A DNA stretch of 64,000 nt from Leishmania donovani. Lineage: Eukaryota > Euglenozoa > Kinetoplastea > Trypanosomatida > Trypanosomatidae. The stretch is from contig NC_018257.1 of the NCBI RefSeq assembly GCF_000227135.1, forward strand, positions 391,105 to 455,104, read 5' to 3'. The position numbers were made by a program, and so were the translations under genes. A model generated the notes under the pieces. That model was not told where the DNA came from. It was given only the letters and a program-made list of their open reading frames with translations, and did no database searches. Shown piece by piece: positions 28,305 through 37,593 of this stretch (position 1 is its first letter; every line of letters begins with the position of its first letter).

Positions 28305-30059
28305 CATATTTGACGCTGAAGGTCTGGTGTGTGTGCCACCAGTGATTATCGTGTGTTGTTTTCTCGTCTTACCCCTCCCCGTTTCGTGTTCTTGTCTTCC
28401 CGTTGAACCTTCATGCCCTCTCTCGCACCGCCCCACCGCCCCACCTGCACGTACATGGCACCAGCTGTTTTGCATTCTACTACTCTCTCTGTGTATGTGT
28501 TTTTCTATCTCACTCGCCTCCTCGCCTGTCTGATCCCGTCTTCCTCAGTGATATGTACCACATAAACACACAAACACACACACACCACACAGAACGGCAT
28601 CGACGAGGTGGAAGAGGGAGAACGTGAGGAGACTGTCGGTAAAGAATGTGCCTAGGGAGCTGCAGAAGTACACGTGTGTGCGGGCGAGGCGTGCCGCGAA
28701 TAGCTCGCCCGCATACTTCGATTGCTTCTCCTCTCACTCTTTCTCTCGCTCTTCTTCACTCCCGCCCTTCCCCGCCTCGTTTTTTTTTTTTGACTTGGCT
28801 TGGCTTTTATGTGTGTGTGTGACCGCCGTGAACACAGCAGGGTTGTGTCTCCTCCTCTCACGGGACCTTACGCGCATACCTTTCATGCATGCACGCGCTG
28901 CTGCTCTGCGCACCCCTCCGTCTCCAGGCTCTGCCAGGTAGCCCCAACAGACACTGCGGCTTCCGTGCCAGTCGAGCCGAAGCCGCCGCAACAGCAGCAC
29001 TGAGGCAGGCCAGATGCACACAGGACAAGCTAGGCTGGTGAGCTGCGCTCTGTTGCTCCTCGCAACTCTCTCCCTCCGTGTCTCTGCTTGCACTTGGTAG
29101 AGACCACCTCCGTCCCACTCTAGCCCCCTCTCTCCCTCTTTCTCCCGCTTTTCTTTCTGCCTCTTTCTCACTCTCACTCGTACGCGTGCTGGAACAGAAG
29201 TAGATTTGCCCGCGAGTTTCCCCTCTTTCTGCCCCCCCCCCTTTCCATCCCTGATTGGCGTCCCTTCCTCCCTCACACACACACTCACACACAGATATAT
29301 ATATATATATATAATCACGCACTCGATAAAAGACATACGTGCCCTCCTTGCACCCCGTCTCACCGTCTGTTGGTAGCCGTACCGAGGGGTGCTCTCACTC
29401 AGTTGCGGTCGAGGTGGTTCGCGCCATACGCGCAGCACCTAAAGAGCGGACTTCCAGAGCACGAATAGCGTTGTCTGTGGGTACCACTACTTCCCCCCCC
29501 TCTCGCTCTCGCTCGTCTCAGAGGCGAGGTGCTTCGCTCTTATCACACCATCTGCCCGTCTAAGGTTGTCGAGAGAGGCCTCTGGTGCGGTCTTCCCTCC
29601 CCCCTGCCCGCTGTGTCTGAGTCGGAGGACATATCCGAGCTGAGTGGAAGGGTGGAGGGCAAGTTGGTGGCTGGCCACTCGGCACGTGCAGCAGAGATTG
29701 GCACGCAGATCCCTTTCCGCAGTGAAGCAGAGGCAAGCAAACGCGCGCGCACGCATACGGTGGCGCATACATCGCCCTCGCTCTCCAGCTCAAATCACCC
29801 TTGCTTTCTTCGCTGGGCGTATCTGTTCGTGCTGCCTTTCCAGCTGCTGCTGTCTCTGCGTTTGGAGATCGAACGACGCTTCATTCACGCCTTAGGCAGC
29901 GCAGCAATCATTCTCTTCGCTGCTTGTCAGGGTTGCAGGTAGGGAGAAGGTACGAAAAGAAAACAACGCTGAACGGTCACTCACAGACAGTCGTTCAGTG
30001 TGGAGGCTACAGCGAAGAACTCAGCCACAAGAGCGAAGGGAAAAGCGTGTATTATCGTC
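27952..30059. other. Long intergenic spacer (2.1 kb)
   Basis: No supportable gene. It includes the CA/TA microsatellite at 28265-28303, a second alternating AT run at 29294-29313, C/T-rich blocks (28385-28550, 28725-28800, 29100-29280) and an A-rich leader just before the ZNF598 start. The 137-codon frame at 29529-29942 has no recognisable features. Confidence 0.55.
28265..28303. repeat. Compound (CA)9(TA)10 microsatellite
   Basis: A CA run passing directly into a TA run, both alternating pyrimidine-purine. Confidence 0.95.
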
Positions 30060-32231
30060 ATGAGTGAAGGGGGCAATCGAAATCAAGGTGGGGGAGGCAG
30101 CAGCGGCAACCGTAGCGCTGCTGGTGCCTTTAGCCCATACAGCGAGGAAGTACCAGTGGAATGCCTCATCTGTGCTGACCCGTGCCGCGCGCTGTGCGTG
30201 TTCCCATGCGGGCACTACACATGCTACAGCTGTGGCCTCCGCATTCACAGCTTGAACAGGGGTAGCTGCCCGGTTTGCCGTAAGGAGGCGACACAGATGC
30301 CGATCATTACGCAGCAGGTGAGTCGCGAGGAGGAGCAGTTCTCGGCCAAGGAGATGGAGAGTATGCGGCGGGTCGTCACGACGAATCGCCACCTGCGCTG
30401 CGTCATCGACTCGCCGCAGCTTGCGTACGAGGTGGCAAAGCTGTACGAGTACACGTGCCCCATCGAGAGCTGCTGGTGCCAGGGGTACCAAGATCCGTTT
30501 CTCGAAATGAACATGCTGAAGGATCATTTGTGGGTTGATCATGAGCTTGTGTATTGCGACGTGTGCCTCCAACACAGGCCCGCCTTCTTGTGCGAGCAGG
30601 TGGCCTACTCTATCACCGCACTGCAGTACCACATGGAGGGGCGGTGCCGGCACGACCGGTCGTCGTTTACAGGCCACCCACCGTGCCGCTTCTGCAAGCG
30701 TGCCAATCGCTTCTACGATGGCGAGTCACTGCTAAAGCACATGCAGCAGCAGCACTACACGTGTGATGTGTGCAATCGAGGTCAATTTACCTTCACTTTT
30801 TACGCCAGCCGGCAGAAGCTTGATCAGCACTTTCAGACGTGCCACAAGATATGCGACCATCCCGACTGCGCATCGCATGATTTGATGATGCGTGTGTTTG
30901 GCAACGAGATTGATCTGATGGTGCATAAACAGCGCGTCCATGGCGTAAAGGCAAAGGTGACGTTCTCGCCTGCCATGTTCGGCGAGGCATCCGGCTCCTC
31001 AGTGGGCAACGGCCCGACCGGCTCCGTGCCGGCGACGGCGTCGAACGCAAACGTGATCCAGATTACGTTCGACCATGTGTTCCGCGTGGAGACGGTGGAG
31101 ATGATGCCGACCAAGGAGAACAATCACCGTGGTGGTCGCCGTGGAGGCGGTGGTGGTGACCGCGGCGTAGATAGGGTACACGCCCCGGAGGAGAACGGTA
31201 TCCCGTTGTACTACTTAGGCAGCGGCGCCTTTCCGGTCCTCACCCGCTCTGTCGCGAGCGACGCCGGCGCAGCGTCCTCCTCGGCCCGTGCGGGTGGGGC
31301 GCGGAGTAGCAACAGGAGCAGCGCTCCCTCCTCCTCTGCCTTCGCCGTCGCTGAGGATATGAGCAACTACAACGTCAAGAACAAACTCCCGGCAGATAAG
31401 AAGCAGCTTGAGCAGCGGCTGAACGACATGCTGAGCAAACACGTGAAATCGCCGGTCACCTACGCACACTTCCGCAGCTACACTCGTGACTTCATCGAAT
31501 CAGCGATGCTGACCTCTGAGTACTACGACGTGCTGGCGAAGGAGTGCTTCCCTGACCCGCAGGTGTTCCATGAAGTATTCCCGTTGATCGTGGCAACCGT
31601 GCCAGTAGCGGCGAAGCAGGCAGCCTTGCAGGAGGTGTATAAGATGCGCATGGCCCCCGAGACGCAGCGCCTTGCCCGCGCCCGCGAGGAGGACGCGCGG
31701 AAAGAGGCGGAGGCGAAGGCGGCTGCGGCGCGTGCGGAGGAGATGCAGAGCTGCAAAGCTGGAAAGAGCACCGGCAGCAATAACGGCGCCAACAACAGTA
31801 CACCTGCTGGCGCGCCGTCTCCCTTTGCCCGCAAGAACGCCAAAGGCAAGGGAGCCAAGCAGAATGCATGGCTGACGACGGACACGCGGTCCAAGTTTGG
31901 CTGCAGCAGCTCCGCGCCGGCCCAACACCAGGACCCCTCTGCCAGCGCCCCCGCCACTGCTCCAACGTCGTCGGCGCCGCCGGCAGCGGCGTCCCTGAAG
32001 CCGCAGTCCAACAACCGCCCGCGCGGGTGGGGGCCTGTGGCGACCGCCTCATCAGGCACGTTTGTCACCACGCCGGCTGCCGTCTCGGCGCCGGTGTCTA
32101 GCCCACCGCATGTAGGGCCTGGACTGGTCATCAATGAAGAGACGTTCCCGTCCTTGCCGAACAACGGTATTCGCCGTGAGCCCATCGGCAAGGCGCAGCG
32201 ACCAAAGGCAAACGCGTGGTTTAAACGGTAA
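30060..32231 (+). CDS. ZNF598: ZNF598/Hel2-type RING E3 ubiquitin ligase
   Basis: A 723-residue protein. The RING finger spans C35 to C73 (CLIC...CGHYTCYSC...CPVCR). It is followed by a family-specific string of zinc fingers at about 130-300, with CPIESCWCQGY, HLWVDHELVYCDVCLQ, CRFCKRANRFYDGESLLKHM, YTCDVCNRG and CDHPDC, the order found in ZNF598/Hel2. A polar Ala/Ser-rich C-terminal half ends with ETFPSLPNN, echoing the FPxL motif near the end of ZNF598. Hel2/ZNF598 ubiquitinates 40S proteins on collided ribosomes and starts ribosome-associated quality control. ATG 30060 is chosen; frame codons upstream include no ATG. The gene lies immediately upstream of an antisense SIDER-like element that would be in its 3' UTR. 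Confidence 0.9.
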   Translation: MSEGGNRNQGGGGSSGNRSAAGAFSPYSEEVPVECLICADPCRALCVFPCGHYTCYSCGLRIHSLNRGSCPVCRKEATQMPIITQQVSREEEQFSAKEMESMRRVVTTNRHLRCVIDSPQLAYEVAKLYEYTCPIESCWCQGYQDPFLEMNMLKDHLWVDHELVYCDVCLQHRPAFLCEQVAYSITALQYHMEGRCRHDRSSFTGHPPCRFCKRANRFYDGESLLKHMQQQHYTCDVCNRGQFTFTFYASRQKLDQHFQTCHKICDHPDCASHDLMMRVFGNEIDLMVHKQRVHGVKAKVTFSPAMFGEASGSSVGNGPTGSVPATASNANVIQITFDHVFRVETVEMMPTKENNHRGGRRGGGGGDRGVDRVHAPEENGIPLYYLGSGAFPVLTRSVASDAGAASSSARAGGARSSNRSSAPSSSAFAVAEDMSNYNVKNKLPADKKQLEQRLNDMLSKHVKSPVTYAHFRSYTRDFIESAMLTSEYYDVLAKECFPDPQVFHEVFPLIVATVPVAAKQAALQEVYKMRMAPETQRLARAREEDARKEAEAKAAAARAEEMQSCKAGKSTGSNNGANNSTPAGAPSPFARKNAKGKGAKQNAWLTTDTRSKFGCSSSAPAQHQDPSASAPATAPTSSAPPAAASLKPQSNNRPRGWGPVATASSGTFVTTPAAVSAPVSSPPHVGPGLVINEETFPSLPNNGIRREPIGKAQRPKANAWFKR

Positions 32232-32315
32232 GAGAGGGCGACCCACCTCCTCCAGAGTCGCTCCGGCCACTCCGCACGCGCCGCATTAACAGTCCACCTA
32301 AGCTTTTTGTTCTCC

Positions 32316-32729
32316 CGCATGTCGGTTCTCCGCCATACAACGCGACTCAAGCTCTGCTCTAAACCCACCAGGCCCTGCCACAGGCCCCCCATCCGCGTCG
32401 TGCGAAGCAGCGCGAGAGACACGCCCGGTACACCAAATGCGCCGACTCAGTCACCTGAGACGACCGCCCCCTGCCCCAAACTCTGCCCGCCCACACGCGG
32501 CCTTTCAGGTCGCTCCGCCGCAGCACCGTCCAGGGCCCCACCGCCGGCATCAGCAGCGATGAGCCGCTCTGTCCTCCCCATGGCGTACGGGTGCCTGATT
32601 CAGCCTCCACCAGAGGCGGCTCGGCATTGGGCAGGGGCATAGGGGAGCTGCTCGGCGTCGCCCCGCAATGGTGGGTCGTGCGGGACCCTGACGATGCGAC
32701 GCACTGAGCGGTGTGTGGCACCCGTCATC
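32316..32729 (-). mobile_element. SIDER-like retroposon, inverted copy
   Basis: Reverse complement of the element at 17945-18377. By eye the aligned core of about 390 nt differs by only a couple of substitutions (for example GGTGGTCTC against GGTCGTCTC, and one change beside CCACACACC). It lacks the roughly 18-nt purine stretch of the + copy near the 5' end and has a different 3' continuation after GGCGGAGAAC. It lies 85 nt downstream of the ZNF598 stop, antisense to that gene's transcript. Confidence 0.7.
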
Positions 32730-33669
32730 AGGGACTACATGCGCTCTCACGAGACGGCAAGGGAGAGTCTCTTTGGGTGAACAGGACCAGAGCAAGCGAG
32801 AGAGCCATTTGTCTCTAGCTGCTATAGCCTTGCCCCGCACTGCGCTGCTCAGCTTTCAACGCGCCCTGGTGCGTTCCGCTGTAGCGATTACAGTGCCATG
32901 AAAGTGTCGCATCGCTGCCCCTTCTGCCCCCCCCCTCTACGTGAAAGGCCCCTCCTTCTGTCGACTTCTTCGATGTCAAGACATATATATATATATATTT
33001 CATCCGAGGGGCCTCTGAGGGGCGCTTGTATGCGTGCGGCGCTGAGTTAGCCGTGGTCTGCTTGCCCGTGTAACCCCCGCTGCGTGTGTGCCTGTATGTG
33101 TGCATGTATCTGCGTGGTCTGGTGGGAGCTCGTCGTTAGCGGTGTGTGTGTGTGTGTGCGTGCGATTGTCGCTGTCCCTCCGTGTCTCTTGTTTTTGAAG
33201 AAATCGCAAACGACCGCTCTCTCTCCCGGCGACTGTGTTCGCATGTCCGCCTGTGCGCATGCGTGTGCGGGGGCCGCTGCCTTCGACAGCAGCGACTGAG
33301 GCGCGGCTGTGGGGATGATGAAGGTGCAGCCACACCGCAAAAAAAAAAGAACGCAAAACAAAATACGCGCATCAGTGTCGAGACGCAGCGGGCGTCCACG
33401 CTCCTCATCGCACATGCAATGAGGGCGAAAAGCAAGAGTGTTAGCGAGAAAAAAAATGAAAAGAGGAGGAGATGCTTGCTGCTACGGTTCCGCAGCGTTC
33501 GTTCGCACTGCTGTTGCTGCTGCCGCTTTCACTTCGCGTACCTGCAACCCCGCTCACTCTCTCGTCTATTCTCAATGTTCCCTTTTCTGCTGTGCAGGAA
33601 GCACCGCCTCAGTTTTTTCGTTTGCTCTCTGTATCTTCGCTTTCTCTTCGAAGAGGTTGCTTGTCCCGA

Positions 33670-33711
33670 CACACATACACACACACACACACACACGCAC
33701 ACACGCACACA
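33670..33711. repeat. (CA)n-rich microsatellite
   Basis: A CA run with TA and CG interruptions in the leader of the EF-hand gene. Confidence 0.9.
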
Positions 33712-33768
33712 GAGTTAGGCACAAGCGTACACCAGAGAGGGCGACCGGCGACGGAAGATACCAAGAAA

Positions 33769-35010
33769 ATGTCGGTGCGCATGGATGCCTCGCTCTACAG
33801 CGACGTTGTTCGCATTGAGCGTGGCGACTACCTACGCTTTCACTGCGAGCAGCTCTCCGCGGACGGCCGTGACACTCAGCGGTACTTCTTCGGCTGCTAC
33901 TACCCTCGTTGGCATGGGTTCTACCTGGAGGAGGTGCGCTCCATCATTGGCAATATGGGTTACTGTGAGCTCAAGCACTTCCCGGCCTACCCGTTCGATG
34001 TGTACCTCAAGCCTGCCGACCTCACGGCAGCGGCCGATTCGGCGCAAACCTACGACGCGGACAGCGCGAACGTGACAACGTACATCACAGACGACTTTCA
34101 GGTGAACAACATCCTCGTACTGGGGCCACCGCAGAACCAGCGCGACGATGCCGTGAAGCGGTTCAAGATCGTCTCTGTGGATGTGAGCCACCTCAAGACC
34201 AAGACGCTCTCTCTCGCCCCCGTGGCAAACCTCAACAGTAGTTCCATTCAAAACCCCAACACGATGCTATCCACGTTGCGCGCACCTGGCAGAGAGCGGG
34301 TGCCGGTTCAGCTGGAGAGCCCAGTTTTGGACATTTTGACACAGTTGCGTGATGCCTACATCGATCACGCCGGTGGCGGCATTCCAGAGATTGGCATCAA
34401 GGCGATGGGCCGGCCGTTCCGCAAGGTGAGTGACGACGGCCGGCGATGGATGACACGCGACGGCGTGCGCCAGCTTGTCCGTGGCTCCCGCGCGTTTGGC
34501 GCGCATGCCGGCTGCTTAACCGACACTCGCAACGCCCTTCAAACGATTGAGGCGGTGGCAGACACCATCTTTAGCGCATTTCCGCACGAGGAGGCCACAC
34601 ACCCCGTCGCCCCAGGCGAGGAGGCGTGCGAGGAGCGGATCGACTACGACGTTTTCATGGACTACGTCCGCGGCCATATGAACTCAATCCGCAAGAAGGC
34701 CGTGCTTGAGGTATTCCAGCGGCTGGACTACGACTCGGACGGCAACATCACCATCAAGGACATTCAAGCTACTTTCAACGCGCAAGAGCACCCCGTTGTT
34801 GTCAGCGACGCCATCTTCACAGCGGAGAAGCTGCTGAAGGGCTTCCTCGCCATCTGGGATGAGAACCAGCGCCATTTTGGACTCGTGCCGTACACCGAGT
34901 TCATGGACTACTACAACGGCCTCAGTGCTGTCATCGAAGACGACGCCGTCTTCGTGGGTATCCTGAAGACCACCTGGAAGGTGCCGAACTGGACGATAGA
35001 GTTCGTGTAG
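33769..35010 (+). CDS. Calcyphosin-like EF-hand protein
   Basis: A 413-residue protein. The N-terminal 100 or so residues form a compact-looking domain I cannot name (RGDYLRFHCEQL..., RWHGFYLEEVRSIIGNMGYCEL). The C-terminal half resembles calcyphosins: KAVLEVFQRLDYDSDGNITIKDI carries a canonical EF-hand loop at 320-331 (D320, D322, D324, G325, I327, with Asp331 at position 12). GLVPYTEFMDYYNGLSAVIEDD closely follows calcyphosin's VTLAEFQDYYSGVSASMNTD. A degenerate EF-hand region precedes these. Calcyphosins bind Ca2+, and homologues are common in ciliated cells, so a flagellar role is plausible but inferred. The frame is open 99 codons further upstream, but that part covers the CA array and T-rich leader, so ATG 33769 is used. 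Confidence 0.8.
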   Translation: MSVRMDASLYSDVVRIERGDYLRFHCEQLSADGRDTQRYFFGCYYPRWHGFYLEEVRSIIGNMGYCELKHFPAYPFDVYLKPADLTAAADSAQTYDADSANVTTYITDDFQVNNILVLGPPQNQRDDAVKRFKIVSVDVSHLKTKTLSLAPVANLNSSSIQNPNTMLSTLRAPGRERVPVQLESPVLDILTQLRDAYIDHAGGGIPEIGIKAMGRPFRKVSDDGRRWMTRDGVRQLVRGSRAFGAHAGCLTDTRNALQTIEAVADTIFSAFPHEEATHPVAPGEEACEERIDYDVFMDYVRGHMNSIRKKAVLEVFQRLDYDSDGNITIKDIQATFNAQEHPVVVSDAIFTAEKLLKGFLAIWDENQRHFGLVPYTEFMDYYNGLSAVIEDDAVFVGILKTTWKVPNWTIEFV

Positions 35011-35524
35011 CCTTCGCTCTTGGCGAGCAACGCGCCTTGCTTGGCCGCCATGAAAAGGCGCGCAGAGAGGCGGTTCCAGCTGCACCTCGCTGGCCTCCTG
35101 GGCGATGGTGGCGCGTTCCTCTGTGGCCCCTCTCTTGTTGGCGATGCACAGTAGGATGGATGGGTGATGGTGGTGGTGGTGGTGGTGGGGAGTGCCGCAA
35201 AGGAACTAAGAGCGTACTCTGTCTCTCTCTCTCTCTTCTGCATTTTGCTTTTTCTTGTATATTAGCGTTTTTCATTTCGCGTTACTTGTGCGTGCTTGCA
35301 CCCTTGCTGCCCGTGCCCTCTACTGCGAGGCCTCTGACGAGGTAGAGGGGAGGAGGGTGGCGGGAAAGCCCAATTGCGTAGACATCTGCGAAGCGACACA
35401 CACTTACACAACACGGATGCAGGCCAGTCCTTGCGTAGATAAGCTTTTTGCTGTGTGCTTGGCGTGCATCCAGTGCGCGCGCACTTTGTTGGTTCATGTA
35501 TCGTACACAGCCAAGCACAGGAAT

Positions 35525-35552
35525 ACACACACACACACACACACACACACAG
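35525..35552. repeat. (AC)n microsatellite
   Basis: A pure AC run of about 28 nt. Confidence 0.95.
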
Positions 35553-36646
35553 AGCGGCTGAAGACGGTGTGTGCCTTTCACAACCTTCTGCGAATGCACC
35601 AAGGCGATGCTGGCCACTGAAGGCCCGTTTTCATGGCCGCTTCACTCTGCCTTGTGCCACTTCTCCAGCACGCTGTGGGATCTTACAGAGACACACGTCC
35701 CTTTCTTGCTCCTGCATGTGCCTATGCGCCCTTCGCCCTGTAGCGAAGAATAAGAAGAAACGGAGGCAACTCCTGAGAGACGCATGCGTATGTCTTTGTG
35801 TATGCCTCGAGCTTTCAGAGGCGTGTGCGTCTCCACCCTCCCCCACTCTCCTCACCACCCCTACCTCTTTACCTTTCCCCGCCTCCTACATGTGCGGGAT
35901 GGCGTTGTAGGGTCGCGTTTCTTTTTTTTTCCCTTCCACCGTCGGGTGCCTCCCGCCTCCTTTTGGGTTGGCTTCGTCGATGCATCGTGACCGCATCCGC
36001 GCCATCTCGCACTCGTAAGCCTCACCCTTCCTTTTCCTACAAAACCAAGACGCACACCGCGCATCTCACATCGATCAATCTCCTCCCGTTTCCTTTGTTT
36101 TCATTTCTCGATTTCACGCTTCTCCTCGCAACACCGCACGCGTGCTTTTTCTTCTTCCTCAGTTTTGGCACGTTGAATTGAGCAACAGCCCTTGCTTGAT
36201 CCATCGGTCATCCGCTGCCGCGCAGTGATCAAGTCATTTGCTTGTTTTAGTATTAGCACAACGGACACGTCTCAAGTAGCGCTTGCAAAAAAAAAAAGAG
36301 CGTGCGCATTCGCTTGAGTGTTGTTGTCCTCACATCTCTCTCTCTCTCTCTCCAACTCGGCGGCTTCCTTGACCACCTTGCGCTCTTGCTGGCTGCACTG
36401 CACGCCAGGTCTGGTCGCGGGCTTTTTTTTCCCCCTTCTTATCGCTTCGATCGGACTTGTGTGCTTTGGCGTGCTGTTTCGTATTTTTGTGATTTGCGTG
36501 TTTGTGTGCAACGTGGTGCTGCCGGGCTCGTGCGCGTTGTCTTGCAAGAAATCGGTCCGCCGACTCCCTCACATCCACAGAAGCCCGCGCAAGTGAAGCT
36601 GTCTTCGCAGACAAGGGAGGGCGCAAATCCATTGCTGACATCGACT

Positions 36647-36680
36647 ACCCTCTTTTTTTTTTCTTCCCTCTTCGTCGCAG
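36647..36680 (+). promoter_or_regulatory. Strong poly-pyrimidine tract and AG abutting the PDXK start
   Basis: A T-rich/C-rich tract ending in TCGTCGCAG, with AG at 36679-36680; ATG follows after a single C. If used as the spliced-leader acceptor, the mRNA would have a native 5' UTR of 1 nt, or 4 nt to the second ATG. A CT-rich tract at 36331-36353 offers an alternative acceptor region upstream. Confidence 0.6.
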
Positions 36681-36681
36681 C

Positions 36682-37593
36682 ATGATGACGGATGATAAGC
36701 ACGTGCTATCGATTCAGTCCCATGTGACGCACGGGTATGTGGGCAACAAGGCCGCTACGTTTCCGCTGCAGCTCCACGGCTTCGACGTCGATGCCATCAA
36801 CACGGTGAGCCTGTCGAACCACAGCGGCTATCCAGTCATCAAGGGCCATCGCATGGATCTCGAGGAGTTCACCACTATCATGGAGGGCCTGCGCGCCAAC
36901 GACTTCTTGAGCGACTACGCCTATGTTCTGACCGGGTACATCAACAACAGAGACATCGTCCGACAAGTGGCGGCGACCGTCGCCGAGATTCGAGAGGCGC
37001 GTCAGAAGCAAGGTAAGAAGGATGCCGTATTCTTCTGTGACCCCGTGATGGGCGACGACGGGAGACTGTACTGCAAGGAGGAGGTGGTGGAGGCGTACAG
37101 GGAGCTGCTCACCCATGCGGACGTTGCAACGCCGAACTACTTCGAGGCGTCGATCCTGAGCACTGTGGAGGTAAAGGATCTCGCATCGGCGATTGAGGCC
37201 GCTAACTGGTTTCACACGCAGGGCACGCCCACCGTGGTGATTAAGTCCTTCGCAATGGCAGACGACCCGACACACCTTCGCTTCTTGCTCTCTTGCCGCG
37301 ACAAGGCGACCGGGTCGACGAAGCGCTACACGGGGGTGGTGCCGTACCACGAGGGGCGCTACACGGGGACGGGTGACGTCTTTGCCGCCTCGCTGGTGGC
37401 GTTTGCGCACAGCGACCCCATGGATTTGGCAGTCGGCAAGGCCATGGGGGTGCTGCAGGATCTTATCAAGGCCACAATTGAGCGCGGCGGCTCTGGTAAA
37501 GCGACGCTGAGCTCGCGTGAGCTGCGCGTGACGAGCTACCCGGACCGGCTGCAGCATCCGTCCTCCGTGGCCCTGGTGACACCGTTGCCGTAG
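36682..37593 (+). CDS. PDXK: Pyridoxal kinase
   Basis: A 303-residue ribokinase-fold enzyme that phosphorylates pyridoxal, pyridoxine and pyridoxamine with ATP, the salvage route to vitamin B6 cofactor. It has the family N-terminus VLSIQSHVTHGYVGNKAATFPLQ with the substrate-binding Ser and the GYVGN turn, LSNHSGYPVIKGHR, a TGYI segment, DPVMGDDGRLY, TPNYFEA and the anion-hole/catalytic stretch YTGTGDVFAA with catalytic Asp232. Full length for the family. Two ATGs in tandem (36682 and 36685) are possible starts; the second gives 302 residues. The frame extends 60 codons upstream without ATG through the T tract, so no longer form is likely. The closely similar Leishmania enzyme has been characterised. 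Confidence 0.97.
   Translation: MMTDDKHVLSIQSHVTHGYVGNKAATFPLQLHGFDVDAINTVSLSNHSGYPVIKGHRMDLEEFTTIMEGLRANDFLSDYAYVLTGYINNRDIVRQVAATVAEIREARQKQGKKDAVFFCDPVMGDDGRLYCKEEVVEAYRELLTHADVATPNYFEASILSTVEVKDLASAIEAANWFHTQGTPTVVIKSFAMADDPTHLRFLLSCRDKATGSTKRYTGVVPYHEGRYTGTGDVFAASLVAFAHSDPMDLAVGKAMGVLQDLIKATIERGGSGKATLSSRELRVTSYPDRLQHPSSVALVTPLP

Larger units (their letters stand above)
32232..33768. other. Intergenic spacer with inverted SIDER-like element
   Basis: Holds the inverted retroposon (32316-32729), an AT run at 32983-32998, C/T-rich sequence at about 33500-33655 and a CA array at 33670-33711 that ends in an AG 57 nt before the EF-hand gene's ATG. Confidence 0.65.
35011..36681. other. Intergenic spacer
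   Basis: About 1.7 kb with a GGT-rich patch at 35170-35190, C/T blocks, an AC array at 35525-35552, several T-rich tracts (35920-35935, 36060-36175, 36422-36445) and the splice acceptor immediately before pyridoxal kinase. No gene supported. Confidence 0.55.

Noticed and set aside
29529..29942. 137-codon open frame upstream of ZNF598
   Set aside because: No domain or homology that I can see; composition is like the surrounding spacer.
32359..32840. Open frames in the inverted element encoding a peptide shared with 18-19 kb
   Set aside because: The shared peptide reflects the shared retroposon DNA; frames differ among copies, contain stops and have no protein signature.
33472..33768. 99-residue N-terminal extension of the EF-hand protein with hydrophobic stretches
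   Set aside because: It translates T-rich leader and the CA array; the conserved-looking protein begins at MSVRMDAS.
36502..36681. 60-codon extension of pyridoxal kinase
   Set aside because: There is no ATG, it passes through the pyrimidine tract, and the family starts at the VLSIQSHV segment.
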